DNA from: Halalkalibacterium ligniniphilum
GTDB taxonomy: Bacteria > Bacillota > Bacilli > Bacillales > Bacillaceae_D
Direction of reading: 5' to 3'
Length of the DNA stretch: 64,000 nucleotides
Assembly (NCBI RefSeq): GCF_000334155.1
Contig: NZ_ANNK01000072.1
Location: 1 to 64,000, forward strand
Shown: one piece after another, positions 1-8,153 of the stretch
Position numbering within the stretch: the stretch's first letter is position 1
Layout of the letters: each line of letters begins with the position of its first letter
The notes under the pieces: generated by a model
The model's database searches: none
What the model was told of the DNA's origin: nothing
The model's input: the letters and a program-made list of their open reading frames with translations, nothing else
Translations under genes and position numbers: made by a program

Positions 1-759
1 GATGCGGATGCGGATGCGGATGCGGACGCTGATAGTGATGGTGGATTTGAAGATGTTGTTGTATCAGATGTTTATCTAGGTAGTGAATATGATGAAAATA
101 ACGAAAGCCTGAGTGTCCAATATTTTGTTGAATATTTAGAGACCGCTGAGGTGCTTGGTAGAACGTATTTCGTGATTACTCCAGATAATGAATTGTTAGA
201 AAATATCAACGGCATTGAATATGTAGATGCGCTTGGCCATATTCAAGAGGTAGCATTAAATGGTATGCCTGAAGAAAACAATGAAGTGTCGCTCATATCA
301 TTGGACCCAGGAGCCTTTTTAAAAGATGGGCAAATTTTCTTCTCGGCCAGTACTTCACTTGAAGTTGAGACAGGAAGTGAAGCGTTAGTATATTTAAACA
401 TTTACTATGATGAAAGGCCGATGGAAGGAACGTACACTCTTACTGGTGAACAAGTTGATGAAAATTTTGTCTCTATTGGATTCTTAGAAGATACATTCGT
501 AACAACAAAAGTAGAAATTCCACCAGCGGATGACGGAGATGCTGATGCTGATGCTGATGCCGATGCTGATGCTGATGCCGATGCCGATGCTGATGCGGAT
601 GCCGATGCGGATGCCGATGCTGATGCTGATGCTGATCAAGGGGTTAAATTACCTGATACAGCAACTAACATTTGGACAATAGGCCTTGCTGGGTTAGGTA
701 CATTTTTGGCAGGTATTGTTGCTAAACTCTTTGCACATCGTCGCAAAGATACTGAATGA
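1..759 (+). CDS. Sortase-anchored surface protein with Asp-Ala repeats (5' end outside window)
   Basis: The reading frame is open from base 1, so this is the C-terminal part (252 residues visible) of a longer wall-anchored protein. Order: Asp-Ala repeats (residues 1-11), a Thr/Val/Glu-rich beta-type domain of about 165 residues that I do not recognise, 16 further Ala-Asp pairs, then a sorting signal: LPDTA, a hydrophobic stretch of about 20 residues, and a charged tail ending HRRKDTE. LPDTA resembles the LPNTA-type signals of class D sortases, and a class D sortase lies about 4.8 kb downstream, so sortase D anchoring is a reasonable inference. The Asp-Ala runs probably act as acidic flexible spacers. 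The internal GTG at 151 is not the real start. Confidence 0.85.
   Translation, partial: DADADADADADSDGGFEDVVVSDVYLGSEYDENNESLSVQYFVEYLETAEVLGRTYFVITPDNELLENINGIEYVDALGHIQEVALNGMPEENNEVSLISLDPGAFLKDGQIFFSASTSLEVETGSEALVYLNIYYDERPMEGTYTLTGEQVDENFVSIGFLEDTFVTTKVEIPPADDGDADADADADADADADADADADADADADADADADQGVKLPDTATNIWTIGLAGLGTFLAGIVAKLFAHRRKDTE
541..636 (+). repeat. GCNGAT hexanucleotide tandem repeat (16 copies)
   Basis: Sixteen uninterrupted GCN-GAT units encode (Ala-Asp)16 just before the sorting signal. The third base of the Ala codon varies among T, C and G, so the protein repeat is purer than the DNA repeat. A second block of the same type, with mostly GCG, occupies bases 1-33 and presumably continues upstream. 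Unit gain or loss keeps the frame and would only change spacer length. Confidence 0.95.
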
Positions 760-769
760 TGCTATAGAG

Positions 770-795
770 GCAAATGTTCCAATTGGAACATTTGC
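770..795. terminator. Perfect 26-bp palindrome, probable terminator of the surface protein gene
   Basis: The sequence is a perfect inverted repeat (half-site GCAAATGTTCCAA) that starts 10 bases after the surface protein stop and is followed by TTCTTCTCC rather than a clean T run. It most likely ends transcription; a regulatory palindrome is the alternative. It contains an ATG (774) that is in frame with the next gene, which argues against using that ATG as the start. Confidence 0.6.
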
Positions 796-839
796 TTCTT
801 CTCCACTTAATCAAACCAGTTTTGCCAGGGGGGAAGAGA

Positions 840-2531
840 ATGTCTACTACACAAACTAAACCTTTATTTTCGGCTCTTCTAACCAAATTGGAACAACTTC
901 ATTTATACATTAAGGAAAATCCTGGTTTCAAGGAGCTTAAAAAACAAAAAGAGGTAATACTATTTTTATCTATAGGGAACATGGGTAGTCGTGCAACTGT
1001 ATTTGTTTCACGAAAAAGAAGTTTTGAGCGTGCCTGGGAAAATATTCAAAAACAAGCAATTCAATATCTCAAAAAGAAGCATTTCCTTCCCCAATTTTTA
1101 AAAATAGATTGGGTTGATCAAGAAGAAACATTCTCAATCTTTGAATTTATCGAAGTTATGACGAATACGAAAAAAAACTATTTCCGGAAAGGTATTGCCT
1201 TAGATGCTGAATATAAATATGCATTTCTGGAACAAGAGATCAATGCCAATGCTTTTATTCAAATAAATAAAAATACTCGCCGTGGATTCTTACATGAGTC
1301 GAACATTAAACATTATATTAAATATCATCGCCCTAATCAACCTATGATTGATTTTAATAAAGTAAATGTAGTCAAAACATTTACGACAAAAGGTTTTTTT
1401 TATCACAATGGTACTTGTTTTACCTTGAAAAGTTCAGAGTTGGACAATGGAAGACGTGACACTGCACTAGACCAGCAGGAATTAAAACATCTTATAGTCT
1501 CCGGAGGACAATTCTTAACACAGAACAATCATGAAAATGGGAAATTTACTTATGGTTATTTCTCATGTTTCGATAAAGAAATTAATTTTTATAACGTGCT
1601 TAGGCACGCTAGTACTCTTTATGCTATGTGTGAAGTATATGAATGCTTTCCAAATCAAGAACTACATCAAGCGATAAAGAGAGGGTTCAACTATTTAGTT
1701 GAAAAGGGGATTGCCAATTTCCAAATCAACAATAAATTAATCTCTTATGTTGTGGACGGTATTGAAGAAAATAACCTGGAAATTAAATTAGGTGCCAATG
1801 CAGCTGCTATTTTAGCTTTTACTAAATACACAAGTGTATTTTCAGAGGATGAATACCTACCTCTTGCACAACAGCTTGCTAAAGGAATATTAAATCTTCA
1901 AAGCCCTAATGGGGATTTCTGTCATGTGCTCAAATATCCTTCTCTTGATTTAAAAGAACAGTTTCGTATCGTTTATTACGATGGAGAAGCAGCATTTGCT
2001 TTAATGAATTTATACAAGCTTGATAAAGATGATTTATGGCTGCAATCTGTAGAAAAAGCATTTGACTCGTTTATTGCAAAAAAATACTGGAAGCATCATG
2101 ATCATTGGCTTAGTTATTGTACAAACGAATTAACTGCTTATAAACCAATACGTAAGTACTTTCAATTTGGCTTACTTAATATACGCGATAAATTGGATTT
2201 TATTTGGAACAGAGAGACAACATATCCAACATTTTTAGAATTAATGCTTGCCGCTTATCAAATGGTTCAACGAATCTATGATACGGATCACTATGATCTT
2301 CTAAAGGAATTTGATGAGGATGGATTAATTCGTACGATCCATAAGCGAGCGGAATATCAACGAAACGGCTTTTTTTATCCGGAAGTAGCGATGTATTTTA
2401 AAAATCCTCAACGTATTATCGGGAGTTATTTTATTCGCCATCACTCCTTCCGTTCCAGAATTGATGATGTGGAACACTACCTTTCTGGTTATTGTCAATA
2501 TTATAAGCTCTTTTTCAAGACTACGCACTAA
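840..2531 (+). CDS. Alpha/alpha-toroid (six-hairpin-like) protein of unknown function
   Basis: 563 residues, no signal peptide or membrane segment, so probably cytoplasmic. I chose the ATG at 840 because GGGGGGAAGAG stands right before it, while an in-frame upstream ATG lies inside a palindrome. From about residue 215 the protein shows features of helical toroid folds: a YGYF motif, NVLRHASTLYAM (the N-x-x-RH pattern of this fold), LGANAAAILAF and YDGEAAFAL, as in six-hairpin glycosidase and glucuronyl-epimerase-like families. The N-terminal 200 residues form a separate domain I cannot name (key stretch IALDAEYKYAFLEQEINANA). Its position between a wall-anchored protein and a cell wall hydrolase suggests envelope glycan or polymer work, but no reaction can be assigned. 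Confidence 0.75.
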   Translation: MSTTQTKPLFSALLTKLEQLHLYIKENPGFKELKKQKEVILFLSIGNMGSRATVFVSRKRSFERAWENIQKQAIQYLKKKHFLPQFLKIDWVDQEETFSIFEFIEVMTNTKKNYFRKGIALDAEYKYAFLEQEINANAFIQINKNTRRGFLHESNIKHYIKYHRPNQPMIDFNKVNVVKTFTTKGFFYHNGTCFTLKSSELDNGRRDTALDQQELKHLIVSGGQFLTQNNHENGKFTYGYFSCFDKEINFYNVLRHASTLYAMCEVYECFPNQELHQAIKRGFNYLVEKGIANFQINNKLISYVVDGIEENNLEIKLGANAAAILAFTKYTSVFSEDEYLPLAQQLAKGILNLQSPNGDFCHVLKYPSLDLKEQFRIVYYDGEAAFALMNLYKLDKDDLWLQSVEKAFDSFIAKKYWKHHDHWLSYCTNELTAYKPIRKYFQFGLLNIRDKLDFIWNRETTYPTFLELMLAAYQMVQRIYDTDHYDLLKEFDEDGLIRTIHKRAEYQRNGFFYPEVAMYFKNPQRIIGSYFIRHHSFRSRIDDVEHYLSGYCQYYKLFFKTTH

Positions 2532-2567
2532 AACAACAATTATGCTCTAATTAACGGGGTGATGCAA

Positions 2568-3182
2568 TTGAAAAGAAGGATTTATATGCCTTTTATTTGT
2601 TTGATTTTATGTTTTTTTTCATTTCAACCTGAGGCAGAAGGAGCAGTTCTTAAATATGGGCACAGCGCAGTAGAAGTGAAGGAACTTCAACAAAAGTTGA
2701 TTGTTATGGATTACTTACATACGAGTGCGACCGGTTATTATGGTACGCATACACAAAAAGCAGTTCGTCAATTCCAGACTGATTTTAACTTATTGGTAGA
2801 TGGAATCGCTGGACCGCAGACTTTGCAAATGCTAAACGATGTAGAGAAAATTGCACGAATTGTTCATGGTGAAGCAAGAGGGGAGTACTATGAAGGACAA
2901 GTTGCCGTGGCAGCAGTCGTTCGCAATAGATTGTATTCCGATCAATTTCCTTCCACTGTTGATGGTGTGTTATTTCAACAGAACGCATTTACAGCGGTAC
3001 AAGATGGTCAATATAATCTTACTCCAAATCGATATGCGTATGCCGCAGTAAAAGATGCCTGGTTGGGATGGGATCCTACGGGTGGATCTACCTATTATTA
3101 CAATCCACGTATCGCAACTTCCGAATGGATATACACACGAACGGTGGAGATGACCATTGGTAATCATGTATTTGCAAAATAA
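2568..3182 (+). CDS. Cell wall hydrolase, peptidoglycan-binding + SleB-type catalytic domain
   Basis: About 204 residues. Signal peptide (KRR, hydrophobic FICLILCFFSF, cleavage near AEGA), then a PG_binding_1 domain (residues 28-85, GYYGTHTQKAVRQFQ...VDGIAGPQTL), then a Hydrolase_2/SleB domain (residues 90-204: IARIVHGEARGE with the probable catalytic Glu, AAVVRNRL, and TYYYNPRIATSEW). The layout and size match B. subtilis YkvT, a relative of the cortex-lytic enzyme SleB. It probably cleaves peptidoglycan glycan strands outside the membrane. GGGGTGAT is correctly spaced from TTG 2568; GTG 2559 and ATG 2562 are in-frame alternatives that would overlap this ribosome site. The gene follows the toroid gene by 36 bases and may be cotranscribed. 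Confidence 0.85.
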   Translation: MKRRIYMPFICLILCFFSFQPEAEGAVLKYGHSAVEVKELQQKLIVMDYLHTSATGYYGTHTQKAVRQFQTDFNLLVDGIAGPQTLQMLNDVEKIARIVHGEARGEYYEGQVAVAAVVRNRLYSDQFPSTVDGVLFQQNAFTAVQDGQYNLTPNRYAYAAVKDAWLGWDPTGGSTYYYNPRIATSEWIYTRTVEMTIGNHVFAK

Positions 3183-3296
3183 TAATTGCTTTGAGGGAAG
3201 GAGAGAAATTTTAAAATCATGTTTTGATTTTTTATTAGATTTTTGCCGTATAGAGGGGTGTTATTTTGTCCGGAGTTAAAAAAGGAGGTGTATGGA

Positions 3297-3886
3297 TTGG
3301 ATAACATAGGGATTATGGATGATCATGTACCCTTTTGTATGGTTATGTAATGAAAGGGATGTCCATGCATGAGTTAATGGATGCCATCAAAATTATTCGT
3401 CATGGTGGTTTGTTTTTTCATCATCAAGTCATGAAGTATTTAATTGATGAGCTGCGGTTTCCGTTTACAAACGATGATGTCGCTTCGTCCAGCCTGGTGA
3501 ATCCTCATGATGTGTTTTCCAAAAGAGAATATCAAGTATTAAAATGTATGGCTGACGGTTTGAGGAATGAAGGGATCGGCCACCGTTTAAATATCTCCAT
3601 ATTAACGGTTAAAAAATCATGTCTCAAATATCTTACACAAAATGGTGTCAATAGCCGTCTTGGATCCGTTGCAAAGGCGATTAAATATGATTGGGTTCTC
3701 ATAGAAAATGAAAAAAAGAAACCCAGTCATCCGTGCACGTCGGTTTTTAAAAAATTATGCCAATCATATGTTGTCTCCATCCAATATGTCTTTTGGTTTT
3801 GGGTAGGAACAGCCACTGACTGGATCATTGCATACAAACGACGAATCACGGAAAGGAAGCTGATTCCTAGTATAAACATAAAGTAA
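3297..3886 (+). pseudogene. DegU/NarL-type response regulator with internal deletion and frameshift
   Basis: A strong AAGGAGGTG precedes TTG 3297, which opens MDNIGIMDDHVPF, the start of a receiver domain with the acidic DD pair. The frame then breaks near 3335 and continues two bases out of phase with GYVMKGMSMHELMDAIKII, the last part of a receiver domain. Roughly 80-90 codons carrying the phosphorylated Asp are missing. A LuxR-type HTH follows (FSKREYQVLKCMADG ... LTVKKSCLKYL ... AIKYDWV), very close to the DegU pattern. After that comes an unrelated tail of about 60 residues. This is a relic; the C-terminal reading frame from 3335 could at most give a free DNA-binding domain without phosphorylation control. 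Confidence 0.8.
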
Positions 3887-3908
3887 TACATCAAACGAGG
3901 GTGAATCA

Positions 3909-4124
3909 ATGAGGAAGGCATTGTCAACTTATTTATTTGATGCACATCAAAATAAAGCTATTTTGGAAGTCATGAAGAATATCAAGATTGGCTGGGTCTA
4001 CCTTTGTTTTCTCACTACAGGTTCATTTATGAAGCGTCAAAAAAACGTGTTTATTAGGGAGCAACAATGTTTAAGTTTATTGTTCTGTATGGGAGCAACG
4101 AATCAGATGTGCCATGAAGGATAA
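3909..4124 (+). CDS. Hypothetical small protein
   Basis: 71 residues beginning MRKALSTYLFDAHQNKA, with a possible hydrophobic stretch (GWVYLCFLTTGSF) and two Cys in the C-terminal half. GAGGGTGA is spaced correctly before the ATG. It follows the response-regulator relic by 22 bases. I do not recognise a family. It may be a degraded piece of a longer gene, since no domain is evident and the neighbour upstream is broken. Confidence 0.35.
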   Translation: MRKALSTYLFDAHQNKAILEVMKNIKIGWVYLCFLTTGSFMKRQKNVFIREQQCLSLLFCMGATNQMCHEG

Positions 4125-4170
4125 TGGGGAATTTCCTTTTTGACACTATTAAAAAGGAGTGCAGTAACAC

Positions 4171-5412
4171 ATGTTTAACTTAGACGCTATTGAAGGTGTT
4201 ATTTTAAAATTTTACGAAACTTTACCTATGATCACAGCTGCTATTTTCTTATTACTGCTTGCTTGGGTGGTCGCTAAAATCTCTAAATTCATCACCAAAT
4301 CGTTGATTAACAAAGTTAAATTTCCAAAATTCGTACATGCGGAGAAAGAAGATCCAGAACCAGTTGTCGATCAATACCATCGTACACAACTTGCTAATAC
4401 AGTTGGCTCGATTGCATATTATGTAGTGTTTATCCTATTTATTCCAAGCATTCTTGATGCTTTAAATATGACCTCAGTTTCACAACTCATCTCGAATATG
4501 ATGGAGCAAGTTCTTGGGTTTTTACCGAATTTATTTATAGCAACAGTCATTTTTGTTGTTGGCTTTATCATTGCCCGTTTGGTACGCGATCTACTTGTGA
4601 ATGTGTTGAATGCTTTAGATTTTGATCGTTTTTTTAATAAAATTGATGAGGACAACGACCAACGCCCTCAATCGGAGACTATTTCGAGGATTCTTGCCAA
4701 TATAGTCATGGTAATTATTGTAACTTCCGTTGTTACAATCGCATTAGAAGCCTTAAATATTGAAACCATATCCTCTTCAATCGTTACCATATTATCGAGT
4801 ATTTTATCAATTATTCCAAACTTATTTGTAGCGGTTATTCTTATGACTGTGGGCTATTATATTGCAACATTTATATCCCGATTATTGACCCGATTATTAC
4901 AAAATACAGGAATTAATCGCCTCTATGAAGCATTTGGTTTTAGCTCCAAATCCAAAACCTTTGATTTGTCCGAAGTAATTGGAAAAGTTGTTAAGGTACT
5001 CATTATTCTTTTCTTTACTGTTGAAGCATTAACCATCTTGCAACTCCATGTGTTTAGCCAAATTGGAAATGCCGTTATTGTTTATCTTCCACTGCTCTTT
5101 AGTGCAATACTTATACTTGGTATAGGTCTATTTTTAGGGAATTTACTCAAAAAAACGATCACTCATTATACCAACAACTCGTTTTCTGCATCCCTTGTAA
5201 AATATATAATCATTCTGTTTGCGGTATTCATGACATTAGAACAACTAGAATTAGCAAGTTCAATCGTTAATATAGGTTTCCTTCTTATTCTAGGCGGGCT
5301 TTCCATTGCTTTTGCCATTTCTTTTGGTATTGGCGGGCAAGAATTTGCAAAAAGACAATTGAATAAATTTGAAAGAAAAATTAAAGAGGATACCCAAAAC
5401 GATAAGGGATGA
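4171..5412 (+). CDS. Multi-TM channel-like membrane protein (conserved TM-helix repeat family)
   Basis: 413 residues with about nine hydrophobic segments. A recurring unit is clear: LPNLFIATVIFVVGFIIARL near residue 115, IPNLFVAVILMTVGYYIATF near 212 and LPLLFSAILILGIGLFLGN near 310. This is the pattern of the conserved TM_helix repeat family (CmpX-like), distantly related to MscS mechanosensitive channels, but the MscS beta domain is absent. The soluble parts are short and charged and the C-terminus ends with GGQEFAKRQLNKFERKIKED. An AAAAAGGAGTG site lies before the ATG. A role in osmotic or membrane-tension response is inferred from the family only. Confidence 0.75.
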   Translation: MFNLDAIEGVILKFYETLPMITAAIFLLLLAWVVAKISKFITKSLINKVKFPKFVHAEKEDPEPVVDQYHRTQLANTVGSIAYYVVFILFIPSILDALNMTSVSQLISNMMEQVLGFLPNLFIATVIFVVGFIIARLVRDLLVNVLNALDFDRFFNKIDEDNDQRPQSETISRILANIVMVIIVTSVVTIALEALNIETISSSIVTILSSILSIIPNLFVAVILMTVGYYIATFISRLLTRLLQNTGINRLYEAFGFSSKSKTFDLSEVIGKVVKVLIILFFTVEALTILQLHVFSQIGNAVIVYLPLLFSAILILGIGLFLGNLLKKTITHYTNNSFSASLVKYIIILFAVFMTLEQLELASSIVNIGFLLILGGLSIAFAISFGIGGQEFAKRQLNKFERKIKEDTQNDKG

Positions 5413-5511
5413 CTAACACATTTACCATGAAAAAGAATGATATCCTCTTTATGTAAAAGATGGGAAATAGATGATTCGAATAATAGTCCAATATGAGGGG
5501 AAGTATGTTCC

Positions 5512-6087
5512 ATGAAAGTAATCGGAAATTTTATCCTTTTAATAGGGGTCATCCTTCTTACAGTTTTTGCTTATCAGTTTTATGGTCATGAACAAGCTCT
5601 AAATGTATCTTTAGTTCAAGCAGAAGAACGTATCAGTCAAGAAGAAGATATGCTAGTTAATCATGATTCAGCCTCTCAACCATTTGAAGTAAACTATCAT
5701 GAGGCTTTTGCTACTTTGGAAATTCCCAAGCTAGATAAAACGCTACCGATTGTGGAGGGAACTGATCCAGAGGCACTTGAAAAAGGTGTTGGTCATCTAT
5801 CTGATTCTGCATTTCCACAACAAGGGGAACAGATCGTTTTATCTGGACATCGTGATACAGTTTTTCGAGGATTCAAAGATATTGAAGAAGGTGATCAATT
5901 TATTATCTCAATGCCCTACGGCACTTACACTTATAAAATTAAAAAAACGGAGATTGTACCAGAAGACGATACTTCAGTAATCAGAGACATGGGAGAAGAA
6001 GTACTTGTAGTCACTACCTGTTATCCATTTAATTATGTTGGAGATGCTCCATATCGATATGTAACCTATGCCTATCCTTTAGATTAA
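5512..6087 (+). CDS. srtD: Class D sortase
   Basis: 191 residues. One N-terminal membrane anchor (residues 1-22) and an extracellular sortase domain carrying the full catalytic set: His in LSGHRDTVF, Cys in VVTTCYPF and Arg in APYRYVTYAY. Short length, N-terminal anchor and the TTCYPF signature fit class D sortases of Bacillaceae, which link proteins with LPNTA-like signals to peptidoglycan. The LPDTA protein at the start of the window is the obvious candidate substrate, and a relic Cna-B protein at 6765-7015 may have been another. AGGGGAAG precedes the ATG. Physical function is inferred from family; specificity is not proven. Confidence 0.92.
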   Translation: MKVIGNFILLIGVILLTVFAYQFYGHEQALNVSLVQAEERISQEEDMLVNHDSASQPFEVNYHEAFATLEIPKLDKTLPIVEGTDPEALEKGVGHLSDSAFPQQGEQIVLSGHRDTVFRGFKDIEEGDQFIISMPYGTYTYKIKKTEIVPEDDTSVIRDMGEEVLVVTTCYPFNYVGDAPYRYVTYAYPLD

Positions 6088-6145
6088 CTTGTTTTAACGA
6101 AAAAGAAAGCTTTCTTAATTTATACTAATTAAGGAGTATCACTTC

Positions 6146-6310
6146 ATGAAAAATTTATATAGACAATTCTTATACCATCAAGCACAACTTGAAAAATTAG
6201 CAAACTCATTGGGTTTAAATCATCCCAATATTTTAAAAAAGAGCCAAGAATTGGATAAAATTCATATGAAAATTATCAATAAAAAAGAAAGAATCAATAA
6301 AACGAAATAA
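6146..6310 (+). CDS. Spo0E-like aspartyl-phosphate phosphatase
   Basis: 54 residues, MKNLYRQFLYHQ followed by a second helix. The Spo0E family signature is plain: GLNHPNILKKSQELDKIH, with the SQELD core that docks on and dephosphorylates Spo0A-P. The whole protein is the two-helix hairpin typical of the family. AAGGAG lies nine bases before the ATG. Family members delay sporulation by draining phosphate from Spo0A. It sits 58 bases after the sortase gene. Confidence 0.88.
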   Translation: MKNLYRQFLYHQAQLEKLANSLGLNHPNILKKSQELDKIHMKIINKKERINKTK

Positions 6311-6593
6311 ATATTTGTAGACAATTTGTAAAACAAGCCAATGATTTGTACTCTATATAAGCTACGATATTAGCTACATCCATATTGAAAATTTTTCTAG
6401 TCAATTGAGCCAAAAACCATTCTTATTGGGTCCCTATCCACCATTTGAAACCTCCAAAGTATGAAATATTAAAAGTTCTTTTTTCCTACTTCCATTAGAA
6501 AAAATGGCCAAAGAAATGATTGTGAACATTGTATATGGAGGTCTTCATCATCAATGCAAACTCATATCAACACATATAATGGGAGGGGTTCAA
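6311..6593. other. Intergenic, no gene seen
   Basis: AT-rich stretch between the Spo0E-like gene and the next small gene. I see no coding signal, stable hairpin or clear promoter here. Confidence 0.5.
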
Positions 6594-6749
6594 GTGACTT
6601 TGAAGGAATATATTTTATCCATTCATCAGATGCTTGAAAATGCTAAAAAGGAAAGATGGAATAAAGTCCAAAGAACAGAACTCTTACGTAAACACCAAGA
6701 ATTGGAAGGTTATCTTCCATTTCTAAACAGAAGGGAAGAAGGAAGATAA
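6594..6749 (+). CDS. Hypothetical small helical protein
   Basis: 51 residues from GTG 6594, preceded by GGGAGGGG; an in-frame upstream extension to 6504 lacks a ribosome site. The sequence (LKEYILSIHQMLENAKKERWNK... and LLRKHQELEGYLPFL) is charged and probably two helices. The size and the spacing next to a Spo0E-like gene suggest a small regulatory or sporulation protein, but I recognise no family. Confidence 0.45.
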   Translation: MTLKEYILSIHQMLENAKKERWNKVQRTELLRKHQELEGYLPFLNRREEGR

Positions 6750-6764
6750 CCTACTAATCATAAA

Positions 6765-7015
6765 TAAGTTTTGGTGAATATACTCTAGTTGAAACCAAGG
6801 CACCCCCTGGATATGAACAATTAACTGATCCAATTAACTTTTCTTTTCAACCGGGTCAAGCAGAAGCCGAAACACTGATCGTTGAGAATACCGCTATTCC
6901 GCCTGAACAACCGGTAAAACCTGAAGAGCCAGGTGAACAAGCTGGCGGTGAACAACCAGGAAACACTGAAATATTAACAGAATCTGGTTATCTAGACAAG
7001 CTTCCTCAAAGTTGA
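6765..7015 (+). pseudogene. Relic of a Cna-B/SpaA-type surface protein (C-terminal part)
   Basis: Translating from 6765 gives GEYTLVETKAPPGYEQLTDP, the hallmark end of a Cna-B (SpaA-like) repeat, followed by a Pro/Glu/Gly-rich wall-spanning linker (PPEQPVKPEEPGEQAGGEQP) and DKLPQS at the stop. There is no start codon or ribosome site and a stop lies directly upstream at 6762. The frame ends where an LPQTG-like sorting signal would begin and no membrane segment follows. This is the remnant of a second sortase substrate. Confidence 0.85.
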
Positions 7016-7364
7016 AAAGTGGATTGAGGAACTATTTGAGTAGGCTATAGAGTTGCTCCGTTAAAAGGCTAGAATAAAAGATTGGTACGATAAATTCTAC
7101 GATCAGTTAAATTTAGTCTCCTTCTTGCGTATTTTATTCCTATTACTTATATAACTACCAAACAATAAAAATGTGAGAATTAATAGTGTTTTAATGATGG
7201 AATTCGATTAATGCTACGCTAGTGACATATCATATGTTTCCGTCAATTTGAAAGAACGAGCTGTTCTTATGTTACATTCCCGATATTTCGTTAATGATGA
7301 ATAACTAACCTGTGACCGAATGGTTACTTTTCATTATTGCTCCTCCAAATGGTGCATCTTGGTA
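7016..7364. other. Intergenic, no gene seen
   Basis: Low-complexity AT-rich DNA between the surface-protein relic and the convergent XRE regulator. A short stretch near 7200-7230 (ATTAATGCTACGCTAGT) resembles one near 12440-12455, which may be shared debris of a mobile element. Nothing else is supported. Confidence 0.4.
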
Positions 7365-7697
7365 TTACTCCTTCAACATTCTTTGAACAAGTAGCTTTAA
7401 TAATTTTATGTCTGCCTCGTTTAGCTTCTCCACCTCATGTAATAATTCTCGCCTGTTCTCATCGTTTATATCATCATTTTCACACTTATATTCCGTTGGA
7501 GAATCTACACGACCTAAAAGGTAATCGGTGGTTACGCCTAAAGCATTGGCAAGATCCACAAGCATTGTATTAGAAGGTGTGCTGTACCCAGTTTCATAAT
7601 TTGATATAGTGGTTTTTTTTGTTGATACCCTTTCAGCTAAATCTTGTTGAGTGAAATTTTTCCTTTTCCGTGCTTGTTTTAATCTCATACTGAGCAT
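7365..7697 (-). CDS. XRE-family transcriptional regulator
   Basis: 110 residues. An HTH_3 domain occupies residues 4-60: MRLKQARKRKNFTQQDLAERV, then KTTISNYETGYSTPSNTMLVDLANALGVTTDYLLGR, a textbook Cro/C1 pattern. A short acidic and Leu-rich tail follows (ELLHEVEKLNEADIKLLKLLVQ), as in SinR- or ImmR-like repressors of mobile elements and stress operons. GGGAAGTGA precedes ATG 7697; ATG 7688 is an alternative. It is transcribed away from the AT-rich region that contains the 7972-8010 palindrome. Confidence 0.88.
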   Translation of the reverse strand: MLSMRLKQARKRKNFTQQDLAERVSTKKTTISNYETGYSTPSNTMLVDLANALGVTTDYLLGRVDSPTEYKCENDDINDENRRELLHEVEKLNEADIKLLKLLVQRMLKE

Positions 7698-7971
7698 TTA
7701 TTCACTTCCCGTACAAAATAAGTAAAATAACCTAGTACATTATACTTATTATAATATAAAAGAAATCAAAACAAAAATCCATATTTTTGTATTTGACATC
7801 CAATATTTTTGCATATAAAGGTAAAAAAATTCAAAAAAATCTAAAATGGGTGGTACTACTGTGAAAAAGTTATGGCAAGACAGGAAAAAGGATTAAAACA
7901 GGAAGATTTACTTGTTGAATTCAAATAAAGTCGTATATTTGTCTAAATCAATTGGTCGTAAAATTATAAAA

Positions 7972-8010
7972 ATAGTAAATAAATATTATTAATAATTATT
8001 TATTTACTAT
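7972..8010. promoter_or_regulatory. 39-bp AT-rich palindrome overlapping a promoter
   Basis: Two 14-bp arms, ATAGTAAATAAATA and its exact complement, flank an 11-bp centre. The right arm runs into TATAAT at 8008-8013, so a bound dimer would cover the -10 region. About 50 bases downstream is a strong ribosome site and the start of a gene that is now cut short. This is a plausible operator of a dimeric repressor such as a TetR-type protein; the cognate regulator is not identified. Confidence 0.6.
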
Positions 8011-8059
8011 ATAATGGAAGTTGCGATGGGGATTATTAACTATTATATAGGAGGATTTT

Positions 8060-8113
8060 ATGAATATTAAGCAAGATTTGTTTGTATTCCCTGTTGTCTG
8101 TGTATTCGATTAA
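8060..8113 (+). pseudogene. Truncated gene start (17 codons)
   Basis: TAGGAGG stands six bases before ATG 8060, which opens only MNIKQDLFVFPVVCVFD before a stop. Promoter, operator and ribosome site are all good, but the body of the gene is gone. The end of an IS21 remnant starts about 40 bases later. The missing gene may have belonged to the monooxygenase/ACP locus beyond the element. Confidence 0.45.
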
Positions 8114-8153
8114 AAAGTGATACAAAAGACCTTCGGATGTGGTCTATCCTAGT

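Noticed and set aside
1-636. GCNGAT tandem array considered as a CRISPR or VNTR of non-coding type
   Set aside because: It is in frame within a coding sequence, has no spacers and simply encodes Asp-Ala repeats.
774-839. Upstream in-frame ATG of the toroid gene
   Set aside because: It lies inside a perfect palindrome without a ribosome site, while ATG 840 has GGGGGGAAGAG.
5385-5445. AAAGAGGATA / TATCCTCTTT inverted repeat at the end of the TM-repeat gene
   Set aside because: The loop exceeds 40 bases and no T run follows; probably fortuitous, though a weak terminator cannot be excluded.
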